The notes: generated by a model not told the origin, from the sequence alone. A stretch of DNA of 64,000 bases from Kingella potus (GCF_900451175.1 NZ_UGJJ01000003.1:186001-250000), one strand, 5' to 3'. Shown: positions 23,927 to 32,965, numbered from the stretch's first letter. Numbers and translations: made by a program.

Positions 23927-24520
23927 ATGTATAAAGCAACCGTAGCCGCCGTCCTGATTGCCGCCGCCCCCGTTGTGCAGGCCGCGCAAAACCACCCCGC
24001 GCAGCAACAGGTGCAGCAGAACATCGACGCGATGATAGGCATTGTGAAAAACAAATCGCTCAACGAGCAGCAGCGCATCCGCCAGGTGGAGCAGTATGCC
24101 GACCGCTTCCTTGATTACGAACGCCTCTCGGCCACCGCCGTCGGCCTGCCGTGGCGGCAGTTTTCCGCGCAGCAGAAACAAGAATTTATCCGCGCATTCA
24201 AAGATATGGTTATCGCCATGTACGCCCGTTCCGCCATGATAAACGCCGAACGCGCCGACGTGAAAGTGCTGCCGAAAATGACGACGCACGGCAACAAAAC
24301 CGACGTTTATTCGGAAATCCTCACCCCCTCGGGCAAAAAATACGAAGTGGGCTACCAGCTCTACCAGAGCGGCAACGTCTATAAGCTCTACAACATCCAG
24401 GTAGACGGCGTAAGCATTGTTACCGTCTACCGCAACCAGTTCGGCGAACTCATCGCGCAAAAAGGCATCGACGGTATGATCGAAGCCGTGAAAAACAAAA
24501 GCCTGAAAAAAGCGGAATAG
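23927..24520 (+). CDS. mlaC: MlaC/Ttg2D-type phospholipid-binding protein
   Basis: A 197-residue periplasmic protein with a signal peptide (MYKATVAAVLIAAAPVVQAA, cleaved near residue 20). The sequence VEQYADRFLDYERLSATAVG, LPWRQFSAQQKQEFIRAFKD and the later VSIVTVYRNQFGELIAQKGI match the toluene-tolerance Ttg2/MlaC family, which carries phospholipids between outer and inner membrane for lipid asymmetry. The other mla genes are not next to it. A DUS follows directly after the stop codon. Confidence 0.88.
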   Translation: MYKATVAAVLIAAAPVVQAAQNHPAQQQVQQNIDAMIGIVKNKSLNEQQRIRQVEQYADRFLDYERLSATAVGLPWRQFSAQQKQEFIRAFKDMVIAMYARSAMINAERADVKVLPKMTTHGNKTDVYSEILTPSGKKYEVGYQLYQSGNVYKLYNIQVDGVSIVTVYRNQFGELIAQKGIDGMIEAVKNKSLKKAE

Positions 24521-24576
24521 CCTTTTTCAGACGGCCTCCGCCACCCTTTCCCGTCCCCTGCAAAAAAGGAAACGAC

Positions 24577-25071
24577 ATGAGCAAAGTAACCCTGCAAGGC
24601 AATCCCGTCGAAATCGGCGGCACCTTCCCCGCCGCCGGCCAAACCGCACCCGCCTTCTCGCTGGCTGCGGGCGATCTGTCCGACAAAGCCGCCGCCGACT
24701 TCGCCGGCAAACGCAAAGTGCTGAACATCTTCCCCAGCGTGGACACCAACGTCTGCGCCCAATCCGTGCGCACCTTCAACGAACGCGCCTCCTCGCTGGA
24801 CAATGCCGTCGTGCTGTGCATCTCCGCCGACCTGCCCTTCGCACAGGCTCGCTTCTGCGGCGCGGAAGGTTTGGACAACGTCGTATCGCTCTCCACCTTC
24901 CGCAGCGGTTTTGCCCGCGATTACGGCGTGGCAGTCGAAAGCGGCCCGCTGCGCGGCCTCACCGCCCGCGCCGTCATCGTTTTGGATGAAAACAACAAAG
25001 TACTGCACGCCGAACTCGTGCCCGAAATCGCCCGCGAACCGGATTACGATGCCGCGCTGGCGGTGCTGTAA
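24577..25071 (+). CDS. tpx: Thiol peroxidase
   Basis: A 164-residue atypical 2-Cys peroxiredoxin that reduces alkyl hydroperoxides and H2O2 using thioredoxin. The peroxidatic Cys lies in FPSVDTNVCAQSVRTFN (about residue 60) and the resolving Cys in LPFAQARFCGAEG (about 94), the Tpx spacing. The start MSKVTLQGNPVEIGGTFPAA is the usual one. GAAACGAC precedes the ATG. It is followed by a strong terminator. Confidence 0.96.
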   Translation: MSKVTLQGNPVEIGGTFPAAGQTAPAFSLAAGDLSDKAAADFAGKRKVLNIFPSVDTNVCAQSVRTFNERASSLDNAVVLCISADLPFAQARFCGAEGLDNVVSLSTFRSGFARDYGVAVESGPLRGLTARAVIVLDENNKVLHAELVPEIAREPDYDAALAVL

Positions 25072-25090
25072 GCACGCCCTGCCGGACACA

Positions 25091-25136
25091 GAGGCCGTCT
25101 GAAAACCGTATTTTCGGTTTTCAGACGGCCTTTTTC
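25091..25136 (+). terminator. DUS inverted-repeat terminator with T-tract
   Basis: GAGGCCGTCTGAAAACCG and inverse, ending CCTTTTTC, 20 bp after the tpx stop codon. Confidence 0.85.
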
Positions 25137-25235
25137 CGCCCCACTTGATATGGATTAAACCGCAAAACAGCAGCCCCGCTAAAATCGCGCCTTTCAAAAT
25201 CCGTATCCGAAAACAAACATAAAGGGAAAACAAAC

Positions 25236-25829
25236 ATGGCCTATTTCGACTGGACACCCGACTTGGACAGCGGCATCACTCTGGTAGACGAACAGCACAA
25301 AATCCTCGTACGCTGCATCAACGAGCTGCACGAAGCCAACAGCCGCAAAGATTTCGGCGCGGAAGGAAAAATCATCGAAGACCTCATCCGCTACACCGTC
25401 GAACACTTTACCGACGAAGAACGGCTGATGGACGAAGCCGGTTATCCTTTGAGCAAACAGCACAAAACCATCCACCAGCGTTTCGTAGACAAAGTCGGCG
25501 AAATGCAGAAAAGCCACCAGGCCGGCGAAGACATCGGCCAAGAGCTGCTGGACGTGCTGCACTCGTGGCTTTTTACCCACATCAGCCACCACGACCGCGG
25601 CTTTATCGCCGTCGTGCAAAGCCATTTGGCCAAACAGCAGGCCGAAAACGAAACATCGGCTGCGGAAACCGCAATCCAAAACGCTTTCGCCCACCCGCGC
25701 CACAGCGGCGGCGGCTTTGCCACCGTATCCGACAAAGAAGCCGACGGCACGCACGCCGCAGCGGAAGAACCAACCGACACATTCGCCCAAGCACGGCAGA
25801 AAATCGGCGATTTGAAAATCTGGCGTTAG
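25236..25829 (+). CDS. Bacteriohemerythrin
   Basis: A 197-residue protein with a hemerythrin domain at residues 1-135. Diiron ligands fit the family pattern: the His of DEQHKILV, the His of VEHFTDEERLM with its Glu, the two His of SKQHKTIHQRF, and SWLFTHISHHDRGFI with His and Asp. These proteins bind O2 or NO reversibly in the cytoplasm. The last 60 residues are a low-complexity Ala/Glu-rich extension not needed for the fold. AAAGGGAAAACAAAC precedes the ATG. Confidence 0.93.
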   Translation: MAYFDWTPDLDSGITLVDEQHKILVRCINELHEANSRKDFGAEGKIIEDLIRYTVEHFTDEERLMDEAGYPLSKQHKTIHQRFVDKVGEMQKSHQAGEDIGQELLDVLHSWLFTHISHHDRGFIAVVQSHLAKQQAENETSAAETAIQNAFAHPRHSGGGFATVSDKEADGTHAAAEEPTDTFAQARQKIGDLKIWR

Positions 25830-25861
25830 TACCGTTTGCAGGCCGTCTGAAAAACATATTG

Positions 25862-25904
25862 AGGCCGTCTGAAAAAGCCCGAAAGGCATTTTCAGACGGC
25901 CTCT
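25862..25904. terminator. DUS inverted-repeat terminator
   Basis: GAGGCCGTCTGAAAAAG and inverse, 33 bp after the bacteriohemerythrin gene. Confidence 0.75.
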
Positions 25905-25981
25905 TCCCGTTTCCGCGCCACACCGCCGCCGCCGCATTCCGCCCGCAAACGGAAAATATTGCCGCGCGGCAGCGGTTTTGT

Positions 25982-26011
25982 TTGCCCGAAAGGCTTGTCC
26001 GCCAATATAAT
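25982..26011 (+). promoter_or_regulatory. Candidate sigma70 promoter of the polyamine transporter operon
   Basis: TTGCCC at 25982-25987, an 18-bp spacer and a perfect TATAAT at 26006-26011. It lies 95 bp upstream of the ATPase start with no gene between, so it can drive the three-gene operon. Confidence 0.5.
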
Positions 26012-26106
26012 ACGCGGCTTTTTTCCGCAGCCCGCCCGCCGGCCTGCCCGTATCCACCTTTCGAGTTCCGTCCCAGCCGGTATCGAGTTTCTTTGGAGCA
26101 TTGAAG

Positions 26107-27225
26107 ATGACCACAGAATCCGCCGCCCAGCCCTATCTGCAAATCAAAGGACTGGTTAAAAAATTCGGTGAAAATTTCGCCGTCAACCACATCAGCCTCG
26201 ACATCGAGCAACACGAAATCTTCGCCCTGCTCGGCAGCTCCGGCTCGGGCAAATCCACCCTGCTGCGGATGCTGGCCGGCATGGAAACCCCCTCGGAGGG
26301 CAGCATCATCCTCGACGGACAGGACATTACCGCCCTCGCCCCCTACGACCGCCCCATCAATATGATGTTCCAAAGCTACGCCCTCTTCCCGCATATGACG
26401 GTGGAGCAGAACATCGCCTTCGGCCTGAAACAGGACAAAGTCCCCCCCGAAGAAATCCGCGAGCGTGTGGACGAAATGCTGCGCCTCGTTCAGATGTCCA
26501 AATTCGCCAAACGCAAGCCGCACCAGCTCTCCGGCGGCCAACAGCAGCGCGTCGCCCTCGCCCGCTCGCTGGCCAAACGCCCCAAACTGCTGCTTTTGGA
26601 CGAACCCCTGGGCGCACTCGACAAAAAACTGCGCCAGCAGACCCAGCTCGAGCTGGTCAACACTCTGGAAAAAGTCGGCGTAACCTGCATCATGGTTACC
26701 CACGACCAGGAAGAAGCCATGACCATGGCCACCCGCGTGGCGATTATGTCCGACGGCGAGCTGCAACAAGTGGACACCCCCAGCAACATCTACGACTACC
26801 CCAACAGCCGCTTTACCGCCGAATTTATCGGCGAAACCAATATCTTCGAAGGCACAGTCGCCCACAAAGACGACAGCCACACCCTGATCGACTGCCCCGA
26901 ACTGCCGAGCAAGGTCTATACCGACCAGAAATTCGAGGCGCAAAACGGCCAAACGGTATGGGTGAGCATCCGTCCCGAAGACATCGACCTGCACAAGGAA
27001 AAACCCGCCCACCGCGACACCCACAACTGGGCAAAAGGCACGGTAAAAGACATCGCCTATCTGGGCAGCTACGCGATTTACCACGTACAGACCGACAGCG
27101 GCCGCATCGTCAAAAGCCAGGTGCCCGCACCCTACTGGTATGTACGCAACATCGCACCCCCGACCTGGGGCGACGAAGTGTATCTCGACTGGCCGGAAAA
27201 CCAACCCACCCCGCTGACCCGCTAG
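26107..27225 (+). CDS. potA: Spermidine/putrescine ABC transporter ATP-binding protein
   Basis: A 372-residue ATPase of polyamine import. The ATG at 26107 (MTTESAAQPYLQIKGLVKKF) is preferred to a TTG two codons earlier. It has Walker A GSSGSGKST (about residue 45), Q-loop NMMFQSYALFPHM, signature LSGGQQQRVALARSLAKRP, Walker B LLLLDEPLGALD and the H-loop MVTHDQEEAMT. A TOBE domain occupies the C-terminal 100 residues. The two permease genes follow directly. No substrate-binding protein gene is adjacent. It could equally be named potG. Confidence 0.93.
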   Translation: MTTESAAQPYLQIKGLVKKFGENFAVNHISLDIEQHEIFALLGSSGSGKSTLLRMLAGMETPSEGSIILDGQDITALAPYDRPINMMFQSYALFPHMTVEQNIAFGLKQDKVPPEEIRERVDEMLRLVQMSKFAKRKPHQLSGGQQQRVALARSLAKRPKLLLLDEPLGALDKKLRQQTQLELVNTLEKVGVTCIMVTHDQEEAMTMATRVAIMSDGELQQVDTPSNIYDYPNSRFTAEFIGETNIFEGTVAHKDDSHTLIDCPELPSKVYTDQKFEAQNGQTVWVSIRPEDIDLHKEKPAHRDTHNWAKGTVKDIAYLGSYAIYHVQTDSGRIVKSQVPAPYWYVRNIAPPTWGDEVYLDWPENQPTPLTR

Positions 27226-27238
27226 GAGGCCGTCTGAA

Positions 27239-28216
27239 ATGTCCGTCAACATCAAACGCCGCCTGCGCCCGGGGCGCAAACTCGTCATCGGCATCCCCTA
27301 TGTCTGGCTGCTGCTGCTGTTTCTCGTGCCGTTTTTCATCGTGCTGAAAATCAGCTTTGCCGAACAGGATGTCAAAATCCCCCCCTATACCGACCTGTTC
27401 GTTACCGACCCCGAAACCGGCAGGCAGACCCTGTACCTCGTAACGCAAAACTACAAGGAAATCTTCCAAAACTTCGGCGGCACGCTTGCCCAAATGGTCG
27501 GCCTCTCGCCCTCCGACGGCAATGCCAATATGTACCTGCGCACCTACTGGTCGTCGGTCAAAACCGCCAGCCTGACCACCCTTATCTGCCTGCTGCTCGG
27601 CTATCCGATGGCCTACGCCATCTCCCGCGCCAAACCGGCCTACCGCAACGGCCTGCTTCTGGCCATCATGCTGCCCTTTTGGACTTCCTTCCTGCTGCGT
27701 GTCTACGCTTGGACGGGGCTGCTGAGCTTCAACGGCATCATCAACCACCTGTTGCAGAAATACGGCCTCATCAGCGAGCCGTTTAATATGTTTTACAACG
27801 CCTTTTCGCTGCAACTGGTGATGGTGTACGCCTACCTGCCCTTCATGATCCTGCCGCTCTACACCCAACTTACCAAGCTCGACCACCGCCTGCTCGAAGC
27901 CGCATCCGATTTGGGCGCGGGGCCGGTCAAATCGTTTTTCACCATCACCCTGCCGCTGTCGAAAACCGGCATCATCGCCGGCTCGATGCTGGTGTTCGTG
28001 CCCGCCGTCGGCGAGTTCGTCATTCCCGACCTGACCGCAGGCTCGGAAAACCTGATGATCGGCAAAGTGCTGTGGATGACTTTCTTCGACCAAAACAACT
28101 GGCCGCTGGCCTCCGCGCTGGCCGTCGTCATGGTTGTGCTGCTGGTTTTCCCCATCACCCTCTACCACCGTTACGAAAACCGCCAGCTCGAACAGGAAAG
28201 GGGCAGAAATGGCTAA
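27239..28216 (+). CDS. potB: Polyamine ABC transporter permease (PotB/PotH)
   Basis: A 325-residue inner-membrane permease with about six helices. An N-terminal helix (VWLLLLFLVPFFIVLKISFA) is followed by a periplasmic loop and the binding-protein-dependent transport domain. The EAA loop reads EAASDLGAGPVKSFFTITLP. It starts 13 bp after the ATPase stop codon, and a DUS overlaps its ribosome-binding region (AGGAGGCCGTCTGAA), so AGGAGG serves as both. Its stop overlaps the start of the second permease. Confidence 0.93.
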   Translation: MSVNIKRRLRPGRKLVIGIPYVWLLLLFLVPFFIVLKISFAEQDVKIPPYTDLFVTDPETGRQTLYLVTQNYKEIFQNFGGTLAQMVGLSPSDGNANMYLRTYWSSVKTASLTTLICLLLGYPMAYAISRAKPAYRNGLLLAIMLPFWTSFLLRVYAWTGLLSFNGIINHLLQKYGLISEPFNMFYNAFSLQLVMVYAYLPFMILPLYTQLTKLDHRLLEAASDLGAGPVKSFFTITLPLSKTGIIAGSMLVFVPAVGEFVIPDLTAGSENLMIGKVLWMTFFDQNNWPLASALAVVMVVLLVFPITLYHRYENRQLEQERGRNG

Positions 28217-29102
28217 AAAACAGAATCTTTCATGGTTTCTCAAAGCCGCACTCTTCCTCGGCCTGCTGTTCCTCTACATCCCCCTCGTCGTGCTGGTCAT
28301 CTACTCCTTCAACGACTCCAAACTCGTTACCGTCTGGGGCGGATTCTCCACCAAATGGTATGCCAAGCTGCTGAACAACGACCAAATCCTCGATGCCGCC
28401 TGGCTGTCGCTGCGCATTGCAGTCAGTGCCTCACTGGCCGCCGTCGTCCTCGGCACGCTGGCCGGCTACGCCCTTGCCCGCATCAAACGCTTCCGGGGCA
28501 GCACCCTGTTTGCCGGCATGGTATCCGCCCCGATGGTGATGCCCGACGTGATTACCGGCCTGTCCATGCTGCTGCTCATCATGCAGGTGCAAACCATGCT
28601 CAAAGGCATCTTCGGCAACGCAGACTGGCTGGGCAACGGCTTCTTCACCATCTTCCTCGGCCACACCACCCTGTGCATGGCCTATATTACCGTCCTCATC
28701 CGCGCCCGCCTGAGCGAGCTCGACCAATCGCTCGAAGAGGCCGCAATGGATCTGGGTGCAAGGCCGCTGAAAATCTTTTTCGTCATTACCCTGCCCCTTA
28801 TCGTCCCCGCCATCTCTTCCGGCTTTCTGCTCGGCGTAACCCTCTCGCTCGATGATTTGGTCATTACCTCCTTCCTCTCCGGCCCGGGATCGTCCACCCT
28901 GCCGCAGGTTATCTTCTCCCGCGTCAAACTCGGCCTCGACCCGCAGATGAACGTACTCGCCACCATCATCATCGGCGTTGTCGGCACCCTCGTCATCCTG
29001 CTCAACTGGTACGTCATGCGCCAGACCACCCGCCGCGAACGCGAAGCCGCAGAAGCCGAACGGCAGGAAAAACTGGCAATAGAACAAGCACTTCACCACT
29101 AG
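28209..29102 (+). CDS. potC: Polyamine ABC transporter permease (PotC/PotI)
   Basis: A 297-residue permease. The ATG at 28209 lies within the last 8 bases of the preceding gene (AGGGGCAGAAATGGCTAA), with AGGGG as ribosome site. The N-terminal helix (AALFLGLLFLYIPLVVLVIY) and SFNDSKLVTVWGGFSTKWYA are typical of PotI. The EAA loop reads EAAMDLGARPLKIFFVITLP. It pairs with the upstream permease to form the membrane channel for spermidine/putrescine uptake. Confidence 0.93.
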   Translation: MAKKQNLSWFLKAALFLGLLFLYIPLVVLVIYSFNDSKLVTVWGGFSTKWYAKLLNNDQILDAAWLSLRIAVSASLAAVVLGTLAGYALARIKRFRGSTLFAGMVSAPMVMPDVITGLSMLLLIMQVQTMLKGIFGNADWLGNGFFTIFLGHTTLCMAYITVLIRARLSELDQSLEEAAMDLGARPLKIFFVITLPLIVPAISSGFLLGVTLSLDDLVITSFLSGPGSSTLPQVIFSRVKLGLDPQMNVLATIIIGVVGTLVILLNWYVMRQTTRREREAAEAERQEKLAIEQALHH

Positions 29103-29117
29103 ACCGATACTTCCGCA

Positions 29118-29150
29118 AAAGGCCGTCTGAAAAGTTTTCAGACGGCCTTT
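29118..29150 (+). terminator. DUS inverted-repeat terminator
   Basis: AAAGGCCGTCTGAAAAG and inverse, 16 bp after the last pot gene. Confidence 0.8.
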
Positions 29151-29348
29151 CCGATATTTGGCGGCAGCAGAAATTTTGCCGGCACAAAATAAAACGGGAA
29201 AGACCGTCAGCACACGCCCGCAGCCCCACTCCTGCCGCGATGCCCTTCCATCTGGAAAACCACCCGCCCAATGCTGACTAATTTTGCCTATCATTTAATA
29301 AACCCTTATTTCTCATAAGGTTAAATCACAGATTTCCGCATTTTTTCC

Positions 29349-29377
29349 TTGACCGCCCATACAGGATTACTTAAAGT
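29349..29377 (+). promoter_or_regulatory. Candidate sigma70 promoter of the lut operon
   Basis: TTGACC (29349-29354), a 17-bp spacer and TAAAGT (29372-29377), 103 bp upstream of lutA. The 377-bp gap between potC and lutA contains this, the terminator and otherwise no gene. A short inverted repeat CCTTA-N11-TAAGG lies at about 29305-29325 and could be an operator. Confidence 0.4.
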
Positions 29378-29479
29378 GCCGCCCTTAATACAAACAGCCC
29401 GTATCCCCGCCCAAGCGGCGGATGCAGGTTGGAAAACATAAAAACCAACCGATTCCGATACAAACCTGGAAGCCAAAAT

Positions 29480-30250
29480 ATGAATGCAAACCCCGAAAAA
29501 AGCATCGGCGGCAAACCCGCAGATGTCTATTTTTTCGGCACCTGCCTGCTCGACATTTTTATGCCCGAAGCCGGTTTGGATGCCGTTACCCTAATCGAAC
29601 AGCAAGGCATACGGGTACACTTCCCCATGGCGCAAAGCTGCTGCGGCCAGCCCGCCTACACCTCCGGCCACCCGCAGGAAGCATTCGACGTGGCCGCCGC
29701 CCAGCTCGATCTCTTTCCCGAAAACTGGCCCATCGTCGTCCCTTCCGGATCGTGCGGCGGCATGATGAAACACCACTGGCCGCAGCTTTTCAAAGGCAGC
29801 GTCCACGAAGCGAAAGCCGAAGACACCGCCGCCCGCGTGATCGAATTTACCCACTTCCTCCTCGACATCGGCTACACCCCCGAAGACAAAGGCGGCAACA
29901 TCAAAGTAGCCGTCCACACCTCCTGCGGCGCACGACGCGAAATGGGCGTACACCTCACAGGCTGGAAACTGATCGACAGCCTGAAAAACGTCGAACGCGT
30001 GGTGCACGACCACGAAAGCGAATGCTGCGGCTTCGGCGGCACCTTCTCCGTCAAACAGCCCGACATTTCCGGCGCGATGGTTGCCGACAAAGTCTCCGCC
30101 CTCAAAGCCGCCGAAGCCGTGGAAATCGTCAGCGCGGATGCGGGCTGCATGATGAACATCGGCGGCAAAATCGCCAAAGACGAGCCGCAGATGCCCCGTC
30201 CCAAACACATTGCCACCTTTCTTTTGGAACGCACCGGAGGCAAAGCATGA
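29480..30250 (+). CDS. lutA: Lactate utilisation (Fe-S)-binding protein LutA
   Basis: A 256-residue protein of the LutABC L-lactate dehydrogenase complex, related to the GlpC/GlcF iron-sulfur subunits. It has two CCG domains: AQSCCGQPAYTSGHPQEAF near residue 55 and ESECCGFGGTFSVKQPDISG near residue 190, with SGSCGGMMKHHW and TSCGARREMG between. The ATG at 29480 is used because GGA lies just upstream and the conserved part starts soon after. Its TGA overlaps the ATG of lutC (ATGA), showing translational coupling. Confidence 0.92.
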   Translation: MNANPEKSIGGKPADVYFFGTCLLDIFMPEAGLDAVTLIEQQGIRVHFPMAQSCCGQPAYTSGHPQEAFDVAAAQLDLFPENWPIVVPSGSCGGMMKHHWPQLFKGSVHEAKAEDTAARVIEFTHFLLDIGYTPEDKGGNIKVAVHTSCGARREMGVHLTGWKLIDSLKNVERVVHDHESECCGFGGTFSVKQPDISGAMVADKVSALKAAEAVEIVSADAGCMMNIGGKIAKDEPQMPRPKHIATFLLERTGGKA

Positions 30251-30948
30251 GCGCGCGCGAAAACATACTGGCCAAGCTCAAAAAAGCCGATGCCTACCCG
30301 ATGCAGGAACCCCGGATTGACGAGTACTACCGGGAAATCCGCCCCGAATGGGAAAGCGAAACCGCACGCCTGCAACACTGGGCGGCCACCATGCGGGCGG
30401 TCAAAACCGAAATCCTTTGGGTAACGCGGCAGAACTGGCCGCAGGCCATGCTTGAAGCCGCGCGGAAAAAAGGCTTGAAAAACATCCTGCTCCCGCTGCA
30501 CACCGAACACGGCAAAGCCGCAGCCGAAGTTTTTCAGACGGCCTCCGATATAGCAGTCAAAACCTTCGACCGCCCGATCGAAGAATGGAAAGACGAATAC
30601 TTCGCCGACATCGACGCAGGCTTTACCTCCGCCCGCTGCGGCATCGCCCACACCGGCACCCTGATCCTCTGGCCCGACGCGCAAGAGCCGCGCAGCCAAA
30701 GCCTCGTCCCGCCCGTACACATCTGCCTGTTCGACACCGCAAAAATGTACGACACCTTCCACCATGCCGTTGCCGGCGAAAACATGGCGCAAAACATGCC
30801 CACCAACGTCGTCCTCGTTTCCGGCCCCTCCAAAACCGCCGACATCCAACTGACCCTGGCCTACGGCGCACACGGCCCGCGCGACCTGATCGTCCTTGCC
30901 GTCCTGCCCGACCACATCGCCCCGTCATACATGGAGACCGCCGCATGA
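30247..30948 (+). CDS. lutC: Lactate utilisation protein LutC (LUD domain)
   Basis: A 233-residue LUD-domain (YkgG) protein. Conserved stretches are CGIAHTGTLILWPDAQEPRS, LVPPVHICLFDTAKMYDTFH and NVVLVSGPSKTADIQLTLAY with HGPRDLIVLAVL at the end. A DUS is embedded in frame (EVFQTASDIAV). It overlaps lutA by 4 bp at its start and lutB by 4 bp at its end, so the three genes form one coupled operon in the order A-C-B rather than the A-B-C order of Bacillus. Confidence 0.92.
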   Translation: MSARENILAKLKKADAYPMQEPRIDEYYREIRPEWESETARLQHWAATMRAVKTEILWVTRQNWPQAMLEAARKKGLKNILLPLHTEHGKAAAEVFQTASDIAVKTFDRPIEEWKDEYFADIDAGFTSARCGIAHTGTLILWPDAQEPRSQSLVPPVHICLFDTAKMYDTFHHAVAGENMAQNMPTNVVLVSGPSKTADIQLTLAYGAHGPRDLIVLAVLPDHIAPSYMETAA

Positions 30949-32390
30949 GCACCCAAACCGTACACTTCCACCCCAAGCCCGAAACCTTCAAACAAAACGC
31001 CCGCGAAGCCCTCGCCGACCAGCCCCTGCGCAAAAGCCTGCGCACCGCGATGGACATGCTGATGGGCAAACGCAAAGCCGTCCTGTCCGACGAAGAAGAG
31101 CTGCAACTGCTGCGCACCCTGTGCGAACACATCCGCCAACGCTCCCTTTCCCGCCTGCCCGAGCTGCTCGAACAGCTCGAAGCCAACCTGACACGCCTCG
31201 GTGTCAAAATCCACTGGGCCGAAACCCCCGACCAGGCCTGCCGCATCATCCACGGCATCATCGCCGCACACGACGGCAAGCTGATGGTAAAAGGCAAATC
31301 CATGGTCAGCGAAGAAATCGAGCTAAACCACTACCTCGGCGAGCGCGGCATCAAAGCCGTCGAAAGCGACCTGGGCGAATTTATCGTCCAAATGGCCGGC
31401 GAAAAGCCCACCCACATCGTCATGCCCGCCATCCACAAAACCAAAGAGCAAGTCAGCGAACTCTTCCACCAACACCTCGACACACCCCTCACCGACGACG
31501 TAGACCGACTGACCGGCTTCGCCCGCCAAGCATTGCGCGACGTATACCGCACCGCCGATGTCGGCCTCTCCGGAGTCAACTTCGCCGTAGCCGAAACCGG
31601 CACGCTGTGTCTGGTGGAAAACGAAGGCAACGGCCGCCTGTCCACCACCGTCCCCCCCGTCCACATCGCCATCACCGGCATAGAAAAAGTCGTTGCCAAA
31701 CTCTCCGACATCCCTCCCCTGTACAGCCTGCTGCCCCGCTCCGCCATCGGCCAAAACATCACCACCTACTTCAACATGATTACCGGCCCGCGCCGCAGCG
31801 GCGAACTCGACGGCCCGCAGGAAATGCACCTCGTCCTCCTCGACAACGGCCGCAGCCAGGCCTATGCCGAAGAACAAATGCGCCGCACCCTCCAATGCAT
31901 CCGCTGCGGCGCATGCATGAACCACTGCCCCGTCTACACCCGCATCGGCGGCGCGGCCTACGGCACCACCTATCCCGGCCCCATCGGCGAAATCGTCTCC
32001 CCCCACCTCCTCGGACTCGATGCCACCCGCGACCTCCCCACCGCCTGCACCATGTGCGGCGCGTGCGACGAAGTCTGCCCCGTACGCATCCCCATCACCG
32101 CCCAAATGCGCCGCCTGCGCGAAGAAGCCCAGCGCGCCCCCGACGAAAAAGTCCCCCACCCCATACGCGGCCAAGGCGCATCGCACACCCTGGCCGAACA
32201 ATGGGCATGGCGCACCTTCGACGGCATATTCAGCGGCAAAAAAGCCTACCGCGCCTTCGGCTGGGCCGCCACCACCTTCCGCGCCCTCACCCCCTCATCG
32301 CAACTGGGCTGGACCAACCACCGCAAACCCATGAAACCCGCCGCCAAAACCCTGCACGAACTCATGAAAGAGCGGCAAATGCAGAAATAG
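30945..32390 (+). CDS. lutB: Lactate utilisation iron-sulfur protein LutB
   Basis: A 481-residue LutB. The N-terminal LUD domain (about residues 60-300) has KGKSMVSEEIELNHYL and FAVAETGTLCLVENEGNGRL; the C-terminal half has two [4Fe-4S] motifs, CIRCGACMNHCPVYTR and CTMCGACDEVCPVRIP. Together with LutA and LutC it oxidises L-lactate to pyruvate at the membrane and passes electrons to quinone. Lactate is an important carbon source for neisseriae on mucosa. Start ATG at 30945 overlaps the lutC stop codon. Confidence 0.94.
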   Translation: MSTQTVHFHPKPETFKQNAREALADQPLRKSLRTAMDMLMGKRKAVLSDEEELQLLRTLCEHIRQRSLSRLPELLEQLEANLTRLGVKIHWAETPDQACRIIHGIIAAHDGKLMVKGKSMVSEEIELNHYLGERGIKAVESDLGEFIVQMAGEKPTHIVMPAIHKTKEQVSELFHQHLDTPLTDDVDRLTGFARQALRDVYRTADVGLSGVNFAVAETGTLCLVENEGNGRLSTTVPPVHIAITGIEKVVAKLSDIPPLYSLLPRSAIGQNITTYFNMITGPRRSGELDGPQEMHLVLLDNGRSQAYAEEQMRRTLQCIRCGACMNHCPVYTRIGGAAYGTTYPGPIGEIVSPHLLGLDATRDLPTACTMCGACDEVCPVRIPITAQMRRLREEAQRAPDEKVPHPIRGQGASHTLAEQWAWRTFDGIFSGKKAYRAFGWAATTFRALTPSSQLGWTNHRKPMKPAAKTLHELMKERQMQK

Positions 32391-32530
32391 CGAAAAACAG
32401 CGGCGGCCCGCAATACCCCCCTGCGGCAGATTTGCCAAACGGATTTTCCGCCGCACCAAACGCCCCAAGCCTTTTCAGACGGCCTCCACTCCATCCGAAG
32501 GCCGTCTGAAAACAGCCAGCCGCCACATCA

Positions 32531-32574
32531 AAAGGCCGTCTGAAAAACCGTTTTCCGGTTTTCAGACGGCCTTT
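32531..32574 (+). terminator. DUS inverted-repeat terminator
   Basis: AAAGGCCGTCTGAAAAACCG and inverse, 140 bp downstream of lutB; an earlier inverted DUS pair lies at about 32474-32512. The 302 bp between lutB and the SemiSWEET gene hold these hairpins and a TATAAT at 32629, and no gene. Confidence 0.8.
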
Positions 32575-32692
32575 CCCCACCCGCCAAAACATGACAAACA
32601 AATCCGAACAAACACAAAAAGATTGGAGTATAATCCCGCCGTTTGTCCGCCTCCGGCGCGACACGCCTGATTTACCCGGAAAGAAAGAAAAC

Positions 32693-32959
32693 ATGACCGA
32701 AAAACAAATGAAAATCCTGTCCGTCGTCGCCACCATCACCGCCGTCGGAATGTACGTCTCCTACATCCCCCAAATCCAAAACAATCTTAATGGCCAGCCC
32801 GGCTCGTGGCTCCAGCCCCTCGTCGCCGCCGTCAACTGCACCCTGTGGGTGGCCTACGGCCTGCTGAAAAAACAGCGCGACTGGCCCGTCGCCCTTGCCA
32901 ACGCCCCCGGCATCTTCCTCGGCCTGATTACCTTCATCACCAGCATCATGACGTTCTAA
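32693..32959 (+). CDS. SemiSWEET-type sugar transporter
   Basis: An 88-residue membrane protein with three helices, the size of a bacterial SemiSWEET half-transporter that dimerises to move sugars. The PQ motif lies in GMYVSYIPQIQNNLNG and the conserved Asn/Trp region in AAVNCTLWVAYGLLKKQRDW. The ATG at 32693 follows AAAGAAAGAAAAC. A sigma70-like TATAAT lies 60 bp upstream. Substrate unknown; sucrose or glucose are usual for the family. Confidence 0.9.
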   Translation: MTEKQMKILSVVATITAVGMYVSYIPQIQNNLNGQPGSWLQPLVAAVNCTLWVAYGLLKKQRDWPVALANAPGIFLGLITFITSIMTF

Positions 32960-32965
32960 AACAAA

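Noticed and set aside
23735..24460. An N-terminal extension of 242 residues for the HlyD-like protein
   Set aside because: It reads through a DUS hairpin and antisense mlaC. The signal anchor at 23734 is the natural start.
29422..30948. A 508-codon frame spanning lutA and lutC
   Set aside because: Its first half is an Arg/His-rich out-of-frame reading of lutA; only the part from 30247 is LutC.
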